Shown: positions 1 through 11,107, counted from the stretch's first letter. The stretch is 64,000 nucleotides of DNA from Pomphorhynchus laevis (GCA_012934845.2 WNNJ02002729.1:28286-92285), one strand, 5' to 3'. The notes: generated from the sequence alone by a model not told the origin. Program-made: numbers and translations.

Positions 1-1715
1 CCAGACAGACCCTCTCGAATGAATACTGGAGCGCTAGATATAGGCTCCAGCTGTGTAGGGATAGGGCGAGCATTGCTCGTCTTAACCTTTCTCAGTCTTC
101 TTTTGTAAGATTTTCAAGAAGGAGAAGTTTGTTTGCTGGAAGGATAGAGCATTGGGTTGGATAGGGAATATAGGCCTTGAAAACGTTTTGGAGGAGTCAC
201 TAGCCCTACACAACTATGGAGCCACTCAATCACCTCAACCAATCCCGCCTTGGTGTAACTTCAGGAGTAGGGATCTATCTGTTACGGATATCCTTAACTC
301 CTGGGGTCCACTCCCGGGCACCTCCAAATCCGTCGCTCCACTTTCTTCTCGGGTCTGTCAGCTTTTGACAGCTGATCAGAGAAGAGAGGTGGCTGTCACA
401 ATGCTTTTAGCCTCCCCATCCGATGTAGCAGGCATCAATATTAGTAAGAGAGTTTTTATTCCTAAGAAAAAATCCTGATCATGCCCTAAAGATCTGCGAC
501 CCATTTCGATTCAAAATGCCCTCGTGCCGATTTATGAAAAAGCGCTTGCGCGTAAAATCCGCGACCATTTAAGTAGGCGTAATTTGATCACTCCAGATTT
601 TTATGGGTTCGTCAAAGGTTGCTCGGTTCATTCAGCAGTTGGTGAGGTGGAGCAGTTTTGTCGGGATAATAGCCATCGTCTAGTTGTGGCTGTTTTCCTT
701 GACTTTTCTGCTGCATTTGACCGCATCTCCATTCCTTTTGTGATCTCTTCTCTTAGGTCCCTCGGGTTCCCTGCGAGAATTGTGAACAGAGTGGAGATCC
801 TGCTGTATACCAAGCGATTTTACTATGAAGACGACCCTGATGCGCGTCAGTTCTACCCTATTACGGGTGTACCTCAAGGATCCCCACTTTCTCCTATCTT
901 ATATCTTGCTGCTTCCATAACCTCTTTAAAATATTTAAACATGAACAACCTCTAGTGATGTTCGCTGATGACACCACAGCCCTGTTCACTGGACACAGGT
1001 GTAAAGACGTAGTCTCTGACATCAGCCGTTTCTTTTTAAGATTAAAAGACCAGTTACCCATATCCAATCTTATTTTAAACTCCGCCAAATCGCAGGCGGT
1101 TGTCTTTCATGGCACCCCTGCAACTAAGAAAAAACTTAAGAGATTAGCACTCTCCGCGCTCTCCTCCATATTTGCCTCTGAACCACTTCCCACCTTTACA
1201 AGTCGAGTAAAATACCTGGGGTTCACCGTTACGGTGAATTGGTCAGCGAAAGCTGACCTGGATAGACTCAAACGTATCCTGAAGAAAGCTAGGTGGGCCC
1301 TGAAACGGGATCAGCATATGTAATTGAAAGGGAAAACCCAGGTGCCACTTCCCGCCTTTGGGGTACCTGGGCTATCTCGGGATTAGTCTTTTTTTTTCAA
1401 GAAAACGTCCCACTGAGCAAAGGCTAAGGTTTCTTAAGCTTCTCGTCTCTCGTTTACCCAGCATAGTCCGCGCCGATTGGATTCTTCGGGGGGGGGTGAA
1501 AGACCCCGGGTGGTTCAGTCGAGAGGCGGCGTGTTTTGGATCGGTTGGGGGGATCAGATCCCTCTGGATTTGAGGCCGTAAAAGTGGGAATAAGAAGACC
1601 AGTGCAAATTGCAGTCGTTGTAAGATTTGGTCGTACTTGCTATTTTGTTAATTATGCTATCTAGTTTTTTGATGGGTTGTATTTTTTAATAAAACCCTTA
1701 TTCATTTATTTATTT
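1..1715 (+). mobile_element. Family 1 LINE, copy A (RT part and 3' end)
   Basis: This is the RT portion of an APE-type LINE of the jockey/I kind. It matches the copy at 42480-45808 from that copy's base 44802 onward, so the element enters the window already inside its endonuclease-RT linker. Seen in three frames: the linker with VCQLLTADQRREVAV (152-478), RT with FLDFSAAFDRIS and GVPQGSPLSPILYL (480-950), and FADDTTALF with the thumb and C-terminus (955-1323, then 1358-1573). At least three frame changes and a stop at 476-478 make it non-functional. A T-rich 3' UTR follows, with AATAAA near 1690, and I place the end near 1715. Its identity to the 42.5-kb copy looks high in the RT core. The clade (jockey, I or R1-like) is my inference from the RT motifs and from the CCHC ORF1 in sister copies. 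Confidence 0.85.
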
Positions 1716-2119
1716 ATAAATAGAAAACGCAATGCTTTTCATCTTCTCATTGGGTAAATATCGCTTTCATTTTGTTGGATAAGTATACCAAACAGTTCGA
1801 CGATTCATAAACTTTGTTAATCGTCATCATCTCTATATTCTGGCCGATAAAAGCATATTAAAGATTTTTAAGATTTTTATATGCATCTTATGACCATCTA
1901 AAAAATGTGATTAACAAGCTGATGAATTTAGTGCTCGATAAGACGAAAATCTAGCGTTGGAAAAATTAATAAACCTTATATTCGGTTATATATACTATAT
2001 ATATCAGATCAGTAATACGAGTCTAATAAGTCTAGATAATGCTAAATAAAAATTACATAATTGTTAATTTTATTATTAATTATGTTATTTAATTAATTTT
2101 ATTATTAAGTCTAAATAAT
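1716..2119. other. AT-rich spacer
   Basis: About 400 bases of AT-rich sequence between the tail of the family 1 LINE and a family 4 LINE fragment. I see no coding potential, only A/T-rich words such as repeated TAATTTTATTATTAA around 2068-2107. Confidence 0.5.
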
Positions 2120-2450
2120 GCTAAATAACGCGGGGTATATATTCTCAGCCGCTGTAGTGGAGTTGTTTGGGGATGGAAAGAAGAGGGAAGCAGGGTCATC
2201 AAACGGGTTGCAAATAACATGAGCCGGACAAGCGGAGTCAGATACGCCGTGACGATCTCGCATTTATACCAGCGCATCTCTATTGCAATAATGAGAGGCA
2301 ACGCCAAAGTAATTCTAGCGTTACTTGACCAGATCCCAATATTGACATTTGATGGTGGACACCAGGAAACATGTGAACCCGGGAAACGCCTCTTCGAGCC
2401 AGACTCTTGTGCTTCGAGCCGAACTCTCGATGTGATGGTAAAAGCGGTTT
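2120..2450 (+). mobile_element. 3' fragment of a family 4 (RLE-type) LINE
   Basis: The coding trace matches the C-terminal tail of the family 4 element at 25220-25500. FSAAVVELF is followed, after a frame change, by RVIKRVANNM, RTSGVRYAVTISHLYQRIS and IMRGNAKVILALLDQIPIL. The DNA after the homologous stretch (GGAAACATGTGAACC...) also matches the other copy's 3' flank. Only the last 100 or so codons are present, as expected of a 5'-truncated LINE insertion. It sits just upstream of the LIM gene, and the open frame running on to 2842 is a shadow of that gene rather than more LINE. Confidence 0.65.
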
Positions 2451-2703
2451 GCAAAGACAACAACAAGAACCATGCCCCAATGAATAAGTACGACGAAATA
2501 ATTCCCGTGTCATGCATGACTGAGATAGTGCACCAAATTCCCGATACACTGCCAATAATCCAGGCCAGCCCGATTCCTAACATACAAATAATGCCCCAGC
2601 AACCTATCCAAACGATCATGACCATTGTGTTCAGCCGCGTACGACAACTGCGAAGATCGATATCGACAATGTTGAGTATTTTCCTGAGCATGAACGAGAA
2701 ACA

Positions 2704-2970
2704 ATGGGACCGAAATTTGGTGGAGCAATTGAAAAGTGCTCACGATGTGGAACCACAGTGTATGCTGCGGAAAGAATTGGTGCGTGCAGTTCGCAATGGC
2801 ACGAAAAGTGCTTTAGATGTAAAACTTGCAATACAACGTTGACTTTGGGTACATATAAAGATCAGGATAGAGAAATATACTGCAAAGGTTGCTTCGCCGA
2901 TAAACTTCTTCCACACGACAGAAACCGCAAACAGGCCGAGGAGGAAATGAAGGCCAGCAAGCAGCTGTAA
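2704..2970 (+). CDS. CRP/MLP-type single LIM-domain protein
   Basis: An intronless 88-codon frame with one LIM domain, a double zinc finger used for protein-protein contacts, typically at actin, Z-disc or nuclear sites in the CRP/muscle-LIM family. All eight zinc ligands are present: C12, C15, H33, C36, then C39, C42, C60, C63. The flanks KFGGAIEKCSRC, VYAAERI and EIYCKGC are the CRP/MLP signature. ATG 2704 starts just before KFGG. The frame is open for about 45 codons upstream without another ATG, so a longer or spliced N-terminus is possible. AATAAA lies at 3027-3032, 57 bases after the stop. The usual second LIM domain and glycine-rich tail are missing: the frame ends in a basic/acidic helix (RNRKQAEEEMKASKQL). 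It could be a small CRIP-like gene, the last exon of a longer gene, or a retrocopy. Confidence 0.7.
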   Translation: MGPKFGGAIEKCSRCGTTVYAAERIGACSSQWHEKCFRCKTCNTTLTLGTYKDQDREIYCKGCFADKLLPHDRNRKQAEEEMKASKQL

Positions 2971-3640
2971 TTCAGTAGTTTTTGTATTTGATTTTTTTCG
3001 TTACAAAATTCTAAATTATAATTTTCAATAAATAATTGTCATAAGATTAAATTTAATTTACATCAAGTTAAAATTTAAATTTAAAATTAAAGTCAAAATC
3101 TTCGAAATGGCAAAATCTTCGAAAGGCGAAAATTCGTCATGAAGTTTCCGGATGTGTTATAGGATGTCATATAACACATGCTCCGGATGTCCTATTTTTA
3201 TACACCATATGAAAATGGCACATATAACAAAATTGCATTTGCAGAAATTATTAAATAATAGCAGCAGAACTCAAATCTGCAGAGTATAACAGAACTCAGA
3301 AGCTTTACATATTCACAAGCGTTGATTATATTTTTAAAATATTTTACAAATTCCATAGGGTCTAAAAGGTGAATATTTGCAATTTAATGCAGCAATGACC
3401 TTTAAATTAACGCAACTATTCTAGCTAATGTGCGTGGTTACAAACCAACAAAGTGCTTTATTTAGCAAAGTATAACAAAATCGTGGTTACAAGTTAGTTT
3501 CATGCTTATATATAATAGAAATTCCTGCTGATTAAAACAAATAACATTTTCCACAATCGCTACTTTCGGATATTATAGCACTTGAATAGTTATGTAGAAA
3601 AGTATATCCTGGTGATAGTGTATACATAACCAAATAACAT
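2971..3640. other. 3' flank of the LIM gene and AT-rich spacer
   Basis: Contains the poly(A) signal AATAAA at 3027-3032, a partly duplicated AATCTTCGAAA motif near 3098-3125 and a short palindrome at 3152-3179. Beyond that it is AT-rich sequence in which I see nothing coding. Confidence 0.5.
3152..3179. repeat. Short palindrome
   Basis: Arms ATGTGTTATA and TATAACACAT flank an 8-base loop, with TCCGG/CCGGA just outside. It could fold as a hairpin on either strand. No function is evident. Confidence 0.7.
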
Positions 3641-3789
3641 AGTTTGCTTCTTTGTTAGAGGTTAAATTTTTTCGATTTGTCTCACGGTTGAATAACTTAA
3701 GTTATTCATTTATCATTTGCTGGCGGGCCAAAACAAGCGTTGTTTTCGAAGAGAATTCGTATAACTCAACCAAAAATCTGTTTTGTTAT

Positions 3790-6700
3790 ATAGTGATTTT
3801 TGTTAATGATACATAAGAGATGTATTAGCAACTGGGAAAAATGTGCAACAGCGGAAACACTATCGGTGCATCAAAGAATCCAACAGTTTTTGCTTTCAAT
3901 AAAGATAGTCAAAGAAGGATTAAAGATTAGTGATCTTACAAATATCTCTGTTTCTAGTACGAAGGGTGAACTCCCTCCTGTATCAAAATTAACTAACTTA
4001 GTAGTGTTAAAGATTAAAAAATCATTGGAGAAAATATCTCTTTAACATTTTTTGAGATAGTTCACATCGAAATTCCAGAAAAGAGTTCTTTTCAATTCTA
4101 TTCAATTTCTCAAAGCGGAAGTTCGAATTTTTTTCTTCTCCAGATCTAGCTTACTCATATCTAGACTACTTCACAAAAATCATGTCTGACTATAGCCCGG
4201 CTGATTATAATCCCATTCAAGCATCTTGTGAAGATATTGAAAACTTGAGAAGAACTTTAAGGTGACAAACACTCGCCCCGTAATAGGAAAAATGGTCTAG
4301 CCATTCCTATTTCGTTCTAATCCACTGTTATGGATAATGCTTAGCTCCTTGTAAACAGCAAGTGCAACCTATTCTTGGGTTACAACCTGATTTTTACAGT
4401 AATTGAAACATACTCACTTACGTTTCCACATTGCAATAGATACCGTGGATGGGGACACTGGGCCTCCACTTGTTCTAGGCCCCATACTTGTGATGTATGT
4501 GGGGGTGGGGAAGTCAACAAGGAGAAATGTTCCTTCTCCCCTCAATGCTCGAACTGTGGAGAAAACCTCCCGTTGAAGTCTAGACGTTGCCCTTTATTCA
4601 AGGTTCATAAAAGACGACACATTGGTACACCAGCACCTAGACCATATTGCTTTGATGTAGTCTCGGCCAATCCTTTGTGAGGTAAGAATGACCGATCGCG
4701 ATATTGTGACTTTGATGGATACAAGGATGCAGGTCTTGAAAGATGAATTTTAATCCATTGTTGTCAACTTACAAAAAGAACATGTGGAATCGCGTTCCCC
4801 CCTTCCTGCTTTCTCGAAGGCCAAGAGGCCACATAGGTCTAAAACGAGGCATGATGTAAGACCGCCTTTAGCTCCGAAGAAACTTGCAAAGACTAATGGA
4901 TCGCAATGGGCGATAGCCCTGGGAAATGAAGACAATACCGGTGGGCAAGTGTCTTCTACTAGTGGGGAAGGGAGTGAGAAGGGAAACTTTCTCTCTCCTG
5001 GCTCATGCTAGGAATAGGCAATCCCACTCCAGCTGAATTAACACTGCAAAGTAGTCAAGAGCCTTTTACACGGAGTATCCTTCAGTGGAACTTGAGAGGT
5101 GCTTCCGCCCTTAGTCTTGTATCTGGTAGAGATGCAGATGTTATAGTCCTTTAATAAACGCAGTCTATCCGTCTCTTTTCACGACATTACTCGATTTATC
5201 CCTAAGCACATTTATACTCACTTTGCTCCGTACATAACCCCACCTCACTATTCTTCATCTCAAGGTCTTTTAACCTTAGTTAAATGATCTTTAAGATATT
5301 CCTTCCTGTTAAACTACTCTTAACCAGCCCTGCCCTGTTAGGCTATATCGTTTTGTAAAAACGGTTAACGCATCAGCATAGCCGATATCCATATCCGATC
5401 AGGAGAAATTTACAAGAAGCGTGACATCCTGGATCGTATATTTAATAGTGGTTATGATATGATACTTGGTGACTTCAACGACATAACTGGTCGTTGGATT
5501 AATACAGCAATCCGCATTGACAAGAACGACTTTCTTATTTACAAATCACCTTCCCACACCTTTCATTGCTCAACTACTAATTCTCTCCTCGACATATTAC
5601 TGATACATAAGATGTGGTTGTTGAAACCTATCTGTACTAAGCAGTCGTGCCAAAAACTGACCACCTATCATGACCTAATTAGTTGGCGGATAGAGAAGAT
5701 ACGTTACTTAGAAGACGGTTTCACTTTGATACCATCAGAGTGGCTTTATTTCGGGCAGCTATCCAACTCTTTCCCATAATTGAAAATTAGAGTTTGACCG
5801 AATTTAATTCATACATCTCATCGCAAGCTACCGCGTTTCTTTCTTTTTTTACAGATATAAAGGTCGCATTTACAATCTCACTCCAACAAAACTCAAGGTC
5901 CTGGCACAAATGTTGCACCTACCCAATCTCTCAGTTTCTGCCCGTCAGGCCCTTCCGAATGAATCCTGGAGCTTTAGATATAGGTTCCGGCTGATCAAGA
6001 ATAGGGCAAGAATTGCTCACCTTAAACCTTCTCAGTCTTCCTTTTGGAAGATATTAAAGAAAGAGAAGTTTGACTGCTGGAAGGAAATAGCTATGGGTTG
6101 GATCGGGATCATTGGCCTTGACAGAAGTCTGGGAAGAGTAACTATCCCTACATAACTATGGAGCCATACAATCTCCACCAACCAATCCCATCTTGGAATT
6201 ACTTCAGGAGCAAGGACTTATCTGTTACAGATATCCTTAACTCTTGGTGTCCACTTTCGGGCGCATCCAATTCCGTCGCTTTACTATCTTCGAGGGTCTG
6301 TAAGCTTTTGACAACCGATCAAAGAAGAGAAGTGGCCGTCATATTGCTTTTAGCCTCACCTTTTGACGTACCCGGCATCAATATTAGTCATCGAATTTTT
6401 TACCTAAACGTAATCCGGTCTCATTTCCTAAAGACATGCGGCCTATTTCGATTCAAAATTCCCTCATATTCATCTACGAAATGCGCTTGCGCGTAAAATC
6501 CGCGATTATTTAATTAGATGTAATTTAGTCCCACTAATCCCGCATCAGTTTTGACAGGATAATAATCATTAACTTTCTGTGGCTGTTTTCCTTGATTTTT
6601 CTGCTGCACTTGACCGTATATTCATTACCTTCGTTATCTCTTTTCTCAGGTCCCTTGGGTTGCCTGCGAGAATTGTTAATGGGGGGAGAGATATTGCTGT

Positions 6701-7258
6701 ACACCAAGCGGTTCTACTATGAAGACGATCCTGATGCATGTCAGTTTTACCCCCATTACGGTGTGACCCAAGGCTCACCACTTTCCTTAATCTTATATCT
6801 TGTTACCTCCATCGAACTATATAAGATATTTAAACGTGATCAACATCTAGTGGTATTCGCTGATGATACCACAGCGTTGTTCTCTGGACGCATGTGCAAA
6901 GATGTAGTCTCGGACATCAGATGTTGTTCTCAGACACAGGTGGTCGTCTTTCATGACGCCTTGACTGAGAAAAAAGTGAAGAGATTAGCACTAAGCTCTA
7001 TCATCCATATTTGATAATCAGCAATTCCTACCTTCACAAATCGAGTAAAATATCTGTGGTTCGCCGTTACGGTGAACTGGTCAGAGAAAGCTGACTTATA
7101 TATACTTAAACGTATCCTGAAGAAAGCTAGGTGGGCCTTAAACGAGTTCGGCATCTATCGTTGAATGGGAAAACCTAAGTATGCCTATGGGATACTTAGG
7201 CTATCTCTGAGTTAGTCTTCTTTTCGAGACGACGTTGCCCAGAACAGAGACCAAGGTT
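3790..7258 (+). mobile_element. Family 1 LINE, copy B (degenerate, nearly full length)
   Basis: An old copy that follows the 42.5-kb element through most of its length. ORF1 N-terminus: LTNISVSSTKGELPPVSKL (about 3930-4000). CCHC knuckles: FPHCNRYRGWGHWASTC, TCDVCGG and CSNCGENLPLKSRRC (about 4420-4600). Endonuclease: LQWNLRGASALSL near 5080, MILGDFNDITGRW at 5459, LLDILLIH and a YHDLISWRIE start to the linker. RT: PLGCLRELL, LYTKRFYYEDDPDA, GVTQGSPLSLILYL and VFADDTTALFSG (6650-6900). Many frameshifts and stops leave no ORF above about 140 codons. The C-terminus is cut at about 7258, where family 3 LINE sequence begins. No target duplication was found. It is clearly older than the 42.5-kb copy. 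Confidence 0.8.
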
Positions 7259-7261
7259 ACT

Positions 7262-7575
7262 TCTTCTGGCAGCATAAAATCAACACTTCATTAAACTCTA
7301 AGTCTCTCTGACATACTTTTAACTCAATACTTTCTCGCTCCTTCTCGTCTTGCAACATCAATCCCTATGATTATTCATCATTTCTTCAGACCAAAGTATC
7401 CACGCTGCTCTCTCACAACCTTGTCTCCATTCCATCTGACGGTTGCTCGCCTCATCCCCCAGAATTCTTTCATATTTTATCTGTCTCACCTGCCGTAGTC
7501 TCATCTGTTCTCATGTCCTTGCCCAACAAAACCTCACCTACCGATCCCCTGCCTACCCCATACTTAAATCGTAGG
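7262..7575 (+). mobile_element. Family 3 (L2/CR1-type) LINE, 5' piece of a split copy
   Basis: The trace SSFLQTKVSTLLSHNLVS...ILSVSPAVVSSVLMSLPNKT...DPLPTPYL is the region just before RT motif 1 in L2/CR1 LINEs. It matches the minus-strand copy at 28.2-28.05 kb. It stops at CTTAAATC (7575), and the continuation (SSISPFLKTLFN...) is found at 9435. So 7576-9434 is an insertion in this copy. Confidence 0.7.
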
Positions 7576-7617
7576 TAGTTAGTAATTAAGAATTTGTTAA
7601 TATTATCGTTGTGTTGG

Positions 7618-7764
7618 CGTCTAAAAGTCGTTGAGCGTCTGGAAGTCGTTGAGCGTCTGAAAGTCGTTGAGCGTCTGAAAGTCGTTGAGCGTCTGAAAGT
7701 CGTTGAGCGTCTGAAAGTCGTTGAGCGTATGAAAGTCGTTGAGCTTATGAAAGTTGTTGAGCGT
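7618..7764 (+). repeat. 18-bp tandem repeat, about 8 units
   Basis: Consensus CGTCTGAAAGTCGTTGAG repeated head to tail, with the last units drifting. Because 18 is a multiple of three, the forward reading gives an uninterrupted RLKVVE hexapeptide repeat, but no gene features surround it. A perfect hairpin GGAGACGT/ACGTCTCC follows at 7769-7792. It lies inside the block that splits a family 3 LINE. Confidence 0.9.
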
Positions 7765-8040
7765 CATGGGAGACGTATGGCATTACGTCTCCGTAAAATA
7801 TGGCATTTTATTTTGTTGAAATCCCGTGGAAGGTTGCGATATGCTGGGTTATAAGTTACACAGAAGTTCAGCTCAGTGACTTTCTTCATTCGGTTCTCCG
7901 TACTAACCTCTGTTTCGTTCCTTGTATTTCCATCAAGCTTTTTATTTGTGTATTCTCCAGTCTTTTTTATTAACTGCAATAACTCTTTCCTCGACTTACT
8001 CCATCCATACTGAATTTGCCTCTCAATTTGCTGTCTCGTA

Positions 8041-8790
8041 AGCTCCCGTGAAACTGGCGCTTGTGCAGATCTTAGTGGCAGTAGCGAGTATTCAAATGAG
8101 AACTGTGAAGACTGAAGTGGAGAAGGGTTCCATGTGAACATTAATTGAACATGGTTCAGCCGATCCTAAGAGTATGTGAAATTCAGTGATTAGTGTGGAG
8201 CTTTCAGCTCACGCAATCGAAAGGGAATCGGGTTAATCTTCCCGAGCCAGGATGCGGATTATGTCATGTTTCTTTGAAATGTGGCAAAAACGGTAACGTT
8301 GACAAACCCAGAGACGCCATGCGATGTTCGGGGAAGAGTTCTCTCTTCTTTGTTAGGTAACATATCCCTGGAAACGAGTTATTCGGAGACAGGGACTAAT
8401 TGCCGTATTGCGACGCGATTACTGCGTAGCACCGTGCACATCGTGTGGTTCATAAAAATCTGGGGGCGTGATATTAGTCTCGTTCCTGATCGTACCTAAT
8501 TCCGCAGCAGGTCTCCAAGGTATATAGCCTCTAGTTGATGGGGTAAAGTAGGCAAGGGAAGTCGGCAAGATAGATCCGTAACTTTGGAAAAAGGATTGGC
8601 TCTGAGGACTGAGTTAATCGGGCTGTCGCAAAAGGAAGGCGGTAGCATTCAGGAACTGATCGATGGCGTTGCCGCAAGGTAGCGTTCTGAGGTCGGACCC
8701 CAATGCCTTCTGTCGTTTCGATGGCTAGCTTTTCGGTGCATGGTACTTTGTTCTGTGTACAGTAATCGGTTACCGTCGAACAGTTAACCA
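8041..8790 (+). pseudogene. 28S rRNA fragment (central part of the large-subunit gene)
   Basis: Several stretches are strongly conserved in eukaryotic 28S rRNA and appear in the right order: GTGCAGATCTTAGTGGCAGT, AGTGGAGAAGGGTTCCATGT, CGAAAGGGAATCGGGTTAAT, CCGAGCCAGGATG, GGGAAGAGTTCTC, TCTGGGGG, CGCAGCAGGTCTCCAAGGT, GGCAAGGGAAGTCGGCAAG, ATCCGTAACTT, GGATTGGCTCTGAGGACTG. Variable (expansion) segments lie between. The recognisable part starts near 8041; 7870-8040 may be a further expansion segment. It covers only several hundred bases of a gene of several kilobases and is bounded by LINE DNA, so it is a fragment, not a working rRNA gene. It joins a family 3 LINE tail directly at about 8783-8795, which suggests a template-switch chimera. 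The strong conservation suggests it is not ancient. Confidence 0.85.
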
Positions 8791-8794
8791 CATA

Positions 8795-9200
8795 TAGTGA
8801 CCACATCTCTTGCCCAACTCTCCTGGCCCATCATCCACATCCGCTTCAAACTCCGTCTTCTTGTAACTTTTCGTCTCATCGCTGTCGGCTCCCCATCGTT
8901 CATCAACCTTCCTTTCTTAGACGACACTCGCCCCACCTCGCTATCGCTGCGTTCCCGTCATACCCTCTTACTCCACGTTCCCAATTACTCCAATACCTAT
9001 GGTCTCCGATCATTCCTCGTCGCCACCTCACTCGCCTGGAATCAACTCCCTCTCGACGTTCACCGCGCTCCCTCATTTATCACATTCAAACACTTCCTCC
9101 GTTCACACCTTCTCGACACATGATTTACATTTTTGTTTTGTTGTGGTCATGTAAGCGTGCGCTGGCACGCATTTTCCACGTTCAAATAAATCTTTTTTTA
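8795..9200 (+). mobile_element. Family 3 LINE 3' tail, fused to 28S sequence
   Basis: Contains the last 100 or so codons of a family 3 RT ORF (LAQLSWPIIHIRFKL, RPTSLSLRSRHTLLL, FLVATSLAWNQLPLDV, FKHFLRSHLLDT), then the family 3' UTR. The UTR has a GCGTGC-GCTG-GCACGC hairpin and ends AATAAATCTTTTTTTAAA. It matches the tails at 10085-10470, 34540-34975 and, on the minus strand, 27100-26700. The 5' end is truncated exactly where the rRNA fragment ends, with no spacer. Confidence 0.8.
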
Positions 9201-9434
9201 AAGTGCGGCAATAGTGGTGTAGTCCGTTTTGTATACGTTGATTATGGAAGAGGTAGTACTGGATCTTTTAGGGTCTTTGGAAGGGTCAGTTCTATAAATA
9301 GTATGATATAATCGCTGGATTCTAAGGAAGGCCAATTGTCGAATATTTGACGTAACTTATGTCTTTTGACAGGCACAAGCCCAGAAGTGATGTGGATTCG
9401 TTTCTTATTCTTGTGAATTCATGTACGTGTTACA
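9201..9434. other. Unassigned sequence inside the composite insertion
   Basis: About 230 bases between the fused 28S-LINE tail and the point where the split family 3 LINE resumes. I recognise no family or coding signal. It may be the rest of whatever sequence carried the rRNA/LINE chimera. Confidence 0.4.
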
Positions 9435-10470
9435 CTCATCGATATCCCCTTTCCTCAAAACATTGTTTAACTCGTCCATCCGCAGTCGTATCTTTCCATC
9501 ACACTGGAAATCCGCTATTGTTCGTCCACTCCTTAAGAAACAATCGCTTGAACTCTCACTTCCTTCTAGCAATCGCCCTATTTCACTCCCTACTCATTCC
9601 AAGCTCTTAAAGCGCCTTATCTTAATAGATATCAACGTTTATCTATCTTCATCAAAAATGTACCCTCCTTTCCAATCCCCTTTCCACTCTAATCACTCCA
9701 CAGAAATCGCTTGCATGAAAGTTTACAACGACCTACTCATTTCTCGTGACAAGACTATCTAGTGTTCTCATCTCACTCGACGTCTCCTTCGCCTTGTGCA
9801 TCGTCGACCACTCAATCCTCCTTTCTCGCCATCGTTATGATTATGGCTTTTCTTCTTCCATAGCATGGTTTGCCTCATATCTATCAAACCATTTGTTTCG
9901 AGTCTGTTCAAATTCAGCATCCTCTCCTCCGATCCATATTTTCTGGGTAGTCCCACAAGGTTCAGTCCTAGGACCTATGATTTTCTCTCTTCTAATTAGC
10001 GATCTCTCTTCGTTTATCAAACCTTACTCCTTTAACGTCATGCAATATAGCGATGATATCATCATATATGCTCATGCATAAGCCCATCACCACATATCCA
10101 CATATCTTGCCCAACTCTCCTTGCCCACCATCCACATCCGCATCTAACTCCGCCTTTATATCGTAACTTTCCGTATAATCGATGTCGACTCCCCCACTCG
10201 TCCCACCTATACATCGCTGCGTTCCCGGTATTTCCTTATAATCCACGTTCCTAATTACTCTAATAAATACGGTCTCCGATCCTGCCTAGTCGCCGCCCCA
10301 CTCGCCTGTAATCCACTCACACTCGACGTCCACCGTGCTTCCTCCTTTATTACATTCAAATGCCGCCTCCGCACCCACCCATTCGACACATTATTTAGAT
10401 TTTTGTTTGTTGCTGTGGTCATGTAAGTGTACACCGACATGCATTTGTCACGTAATAATAAATCTTTTTT
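9435..10470 (+). mobile_element. Family 3 (L2/CR1-type) LINE, 3' piece with RT
   Basis: Continues the copy that stops at 7575. RT traces in order: SSISPFLKTLFN, FPSHWKSAIVRPLLKK, SNRPISLPTHSKLLKRLI, FHSNHSTEIACMKVYNDLL, VLISLDVSFALCIVDHSILL, WVVPQGSVLGPMIFSLL and a catalytic box reading MQYSDDIIIYA (YSDD rather than the usual YADD). Then comes the C-terminal tail and the family 3' UTR with a mutated hairpin, ending near 10470 with AATAAATCTTTTTTTT. Compared with the 33.6-kb copy it lacks roughly 150 codons of thumb between the catalytic box and the tail. Several frame changes make it dead. Confidence 0.8.
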
Positions 10471-10840
10471 TTATAATAATTAATTATAAATAATAAATAA
10501 TTGTTATATAAGATTTTATATAATTTATTTAAAATTTAAATTTAAAATTTAAATATAAAATAAAAATCATTTTTATATGAATTAATTAATAAATAGCATA
10601 CGATATATCATTATGAGAAATAGGGATCATCAGGTCATCAGAAGGAACTGCTATCTAGAGGAACTGCTTTGAATCTTATAATTATTATGGCTTTGTGATT
10701 TAATTTGATAGTTTATAAAATTTCCACATCCACGCATACATTACATAATGTAATGTACACCATTTATCTCGTAACATTAAGATAATTTCTCTATCAAGCA
10801 AATCACGCAAATCGATGTGATCGATTGTTTTGAAATTTGG
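10471..10840. other. AT-rich spacer with a short mobile-element end
   Basis: Mostly A/T-rich sequence. At 10620-10665 a segment reading CATCAGAAGGAACTGCTAT resembles the conserved terminus of the hairpin-ended RT elements near 48.5 kb and 61.8 kb. I see no coding potential. Confidence 0.4.
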
Positions 10841-10849
10841 TAAATTTTA

Positions 10850-11040
10850 TAATCATTTTTGGATCTCTTGCGGGATCTAATAGTGCTAACAGTAAGGGAA
10901 ATAACACATGTGTTTCAATAGGATCTAGTTCTGTGATCTTGTTTACTAACGCACACAGTCTTAATAAAATTCACGAATTGAAGCAGCGTATTCAATATTT
11001 CCAGCCGTTGTTAATCGCAATAACAGATTGCGATTTCTTA
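10850..11040 (+). mobile_element. Family 2 (jockey/CR1-like) LINE, endonuclease start fragment
   Basis: The trace VILFTNAHSLNKIHELKQRI...PLLIAIT is the opening of an APE endonuclease domain (consensus TNARSLxNKIDEL...P.II.ITE). It ends where family 3 sequence begins. The rest of a family 2 element on the same strand resumes near 13405, so this is probably its 5' part, cut off by a family 3 insertion that also lost part of the endonuclease. Confidence 0.55.
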
Positions 11041-11107
11041 TAAACTTGGTTTCTTATAAACATACATTCCAGATCAATCCAGCAAATTTAACAGTATTAA
11101 CGCACAA

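Noticed and set aside
7594-7854. VERLKV hexapeptide-repeat protein
   Set aside because: A product of an 18-bp tandem repeat. No start context, flanking domain or splice signal supports a gene.
8041-8790. A working 28S rRNA gene
   Set aside because: Only part of the gene is present, with LINE sequence directly fused at one end and no 18S, 5.8S or spacer nearby.
10600-10680. CRISPR-like or regulatory repeat in the AT-rich spacer
   Set aside because: Only a single decayed copy of a mobile-element terminus is present. No regular spacing, and the DNA is eukaryotic.
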